A stretch of DNA of 6,278 nucleotides from Bacillota bacterium (GTDB taxonomy: Bacteria; Bacillota; Thermosediminibacteria; Thermosediminibacterales; Thermosediminibacteraceae): positions 1 through 6,278 of the forward strand of contig QGUT01000100.1 of assembly GCA_003242255.1 (NCBI GenBank). The letters run 5' to 3'. Every line of letters starts with the position of its first letter. Position 1 is the first letter of the stretch. Below the pieces are notes generated by a model, which had not been told where the DNA came from, made no database searches, and was given only the letters and a program-made list of their open reading frames with translations. Made by a program: the position numbers and the translations under genes. Below, in pieces: positions 5,865 through 6,278 of the stretch.

Positions 5865-6278
5865 CTGCTATCGCCTTCTTCCCGCTGCTCCTTTCTCCAA
5901 TTAAAAAGGATTCCGAACGTTCCCGCGGCGAGAACGGTAAATACGGGATGCACGTCGTATATGAAGAGCGCCGCGAGGCAGACGGCTGCTACCACCACAT
6001 CGGCCAGGCTTTTAAATGCCGCTTTTCTGAGATTGACGGCAGCGCTCAGGATCAGCACCACTATGGCGGGATACACCCCCCTGAAAGCTTTCTGCACTGC
6101 AGGAATCTCCCTTACTTCCGCATATACCACGGCCACAAGTAAAATTATTATGAAGGACGGAAGTACGGTGCCCAAAGCCGCAACAACTGCCCCAGTATAG
6201 CCGTAAAGCCTGTATCCTATGTAAATGGAAGAATTTATGGCGACGGCCCCCGGAGCGCACTGGGACACCGCGATTATG
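5861..6278 (-). CDS. Short-chain chromate transporter (CHR family), first half of pair, 5' end beyond window
   Basis: 138 codons of a CHR-domain membrane protein are visible; the reading frame is open to the right edge. Reading in from the edge, the first residues are IIAVSQCAPGAVAINSSIY, which align with residues 47-65 of the partner encoded downstream. About 46 N-terminal residues, including the FGGG motif, therefore lie outside. A GTG at 6268 is internal, not the start. Hydrophobic segments follow, including VVAALGTVLPSFIIILLVAV and a RGVYPAIVVLIL stretch matching the partner's RPAVIALI region. The C-terminal tail is charged (NWRKEQREEGDSR) and probably cytoplasmic. The conserved PGP of the partner's motif is PGA here. 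The stop overlaps the partner's GTG by 4 bp, supporting coupled synthesis of two unequal subunits. Confidence 0.85.
   Translation of the reverse strand, partial: IIAVSQCAPGAVAINSSIYIGYRLYGYTGAVVAALGTVLPSFIIILLVAVVYAEVREIPAVQKAFRGVYPAIVVLILSAAVNLRKAAFKSLADVVVAAVCLAALFIYDVHPVFTVLAAGTFGILFNWRKEQREEGDSR

Noticed and set aside
1..6278. CRISPR arrays, tRNA or rRNA genes, insertion sequences, riboswitches
   Set aside because: I saw no direct repeats with spacers, no transposase, no RNA gene features, and no leader longer than about 40 bases; coding genes fill the window almost entirely.

Overview
This window is an ordinary housekeeping stretch, with every credible gene on the minus strand (read from high to low coordinates). 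It probably comes from a Gram-positive bacterium of the Firmicutes, perhaps a thermophilic Clostridia-type lineage. That placement is an inference from the gene set and order, Bacillus-like proteins, strong GGAGG-type ribosome binding sites, TTG/GTG starts and TTGACA/TATAAT-type promoters. I cannot name a species. By eye the base composition is moderate, with GC slightly above half.

Layout in transcription order (right to left): the 3' part of a short-chain chromate-transporter gene, cut by the right edge; a second chromate-transporter half overlapping it by 4 bp; a two-domain Sua5/YwlC threonylcarbamoyl-AMP synthase; a low-molecular-weight phosphatase with the features of the protein-arginine phosphatase YwlE; ribose-5-phosphate isomerase B; uracil phosphoribosyltransferase; a ComEB-type dCMP deaminase, overlapping upp by 4 bp; a TagO/WecA-type undecaprenyl-phosphate sugar-1-phosphate transferase; and a UDP-GlcNAc 2-epimerase (WecB/MnaA) whose 3' end runs off the left edge. 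Gaps between genes are 16 to 68 bp, there is no stretch over 300 bp without a gene, and I see no intrinsic terminator. The whole set could be read as one long transcript with internal promoters.

The genes fall into functional pairs. The two Chr halves probably form one membrane transporter. Sua5/YwlC supplies the intermediate for t6A in ANN-decoding tRNAs. RpiB makes ribose 5-phosphate, the precursor of PRPP, which Upp uses to salvage uracil to UMP, while the dCMP deaminase makes dUMP for dTMP synthesis. TagO and the epimerase work together at the start of wall polymer synthesis: one attaches GlcNAc-1-P to undecaprenyl phosphate and the other makes UDP-ManNAc. The TagO-epimerase pair has its own near-consensus promoter, whose -35 box (TTGACA) includes the stop codon of the deaminase gene.

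I found no previously undescribed system. The points most worth a second look are the promoter architecture around positions 2088-2193 (including a possible opposing promoter), the promoter overlapping the end of the phosphatase gene, the arginine-phosphatase signature, and the sequence divergence between the two Chr halves.
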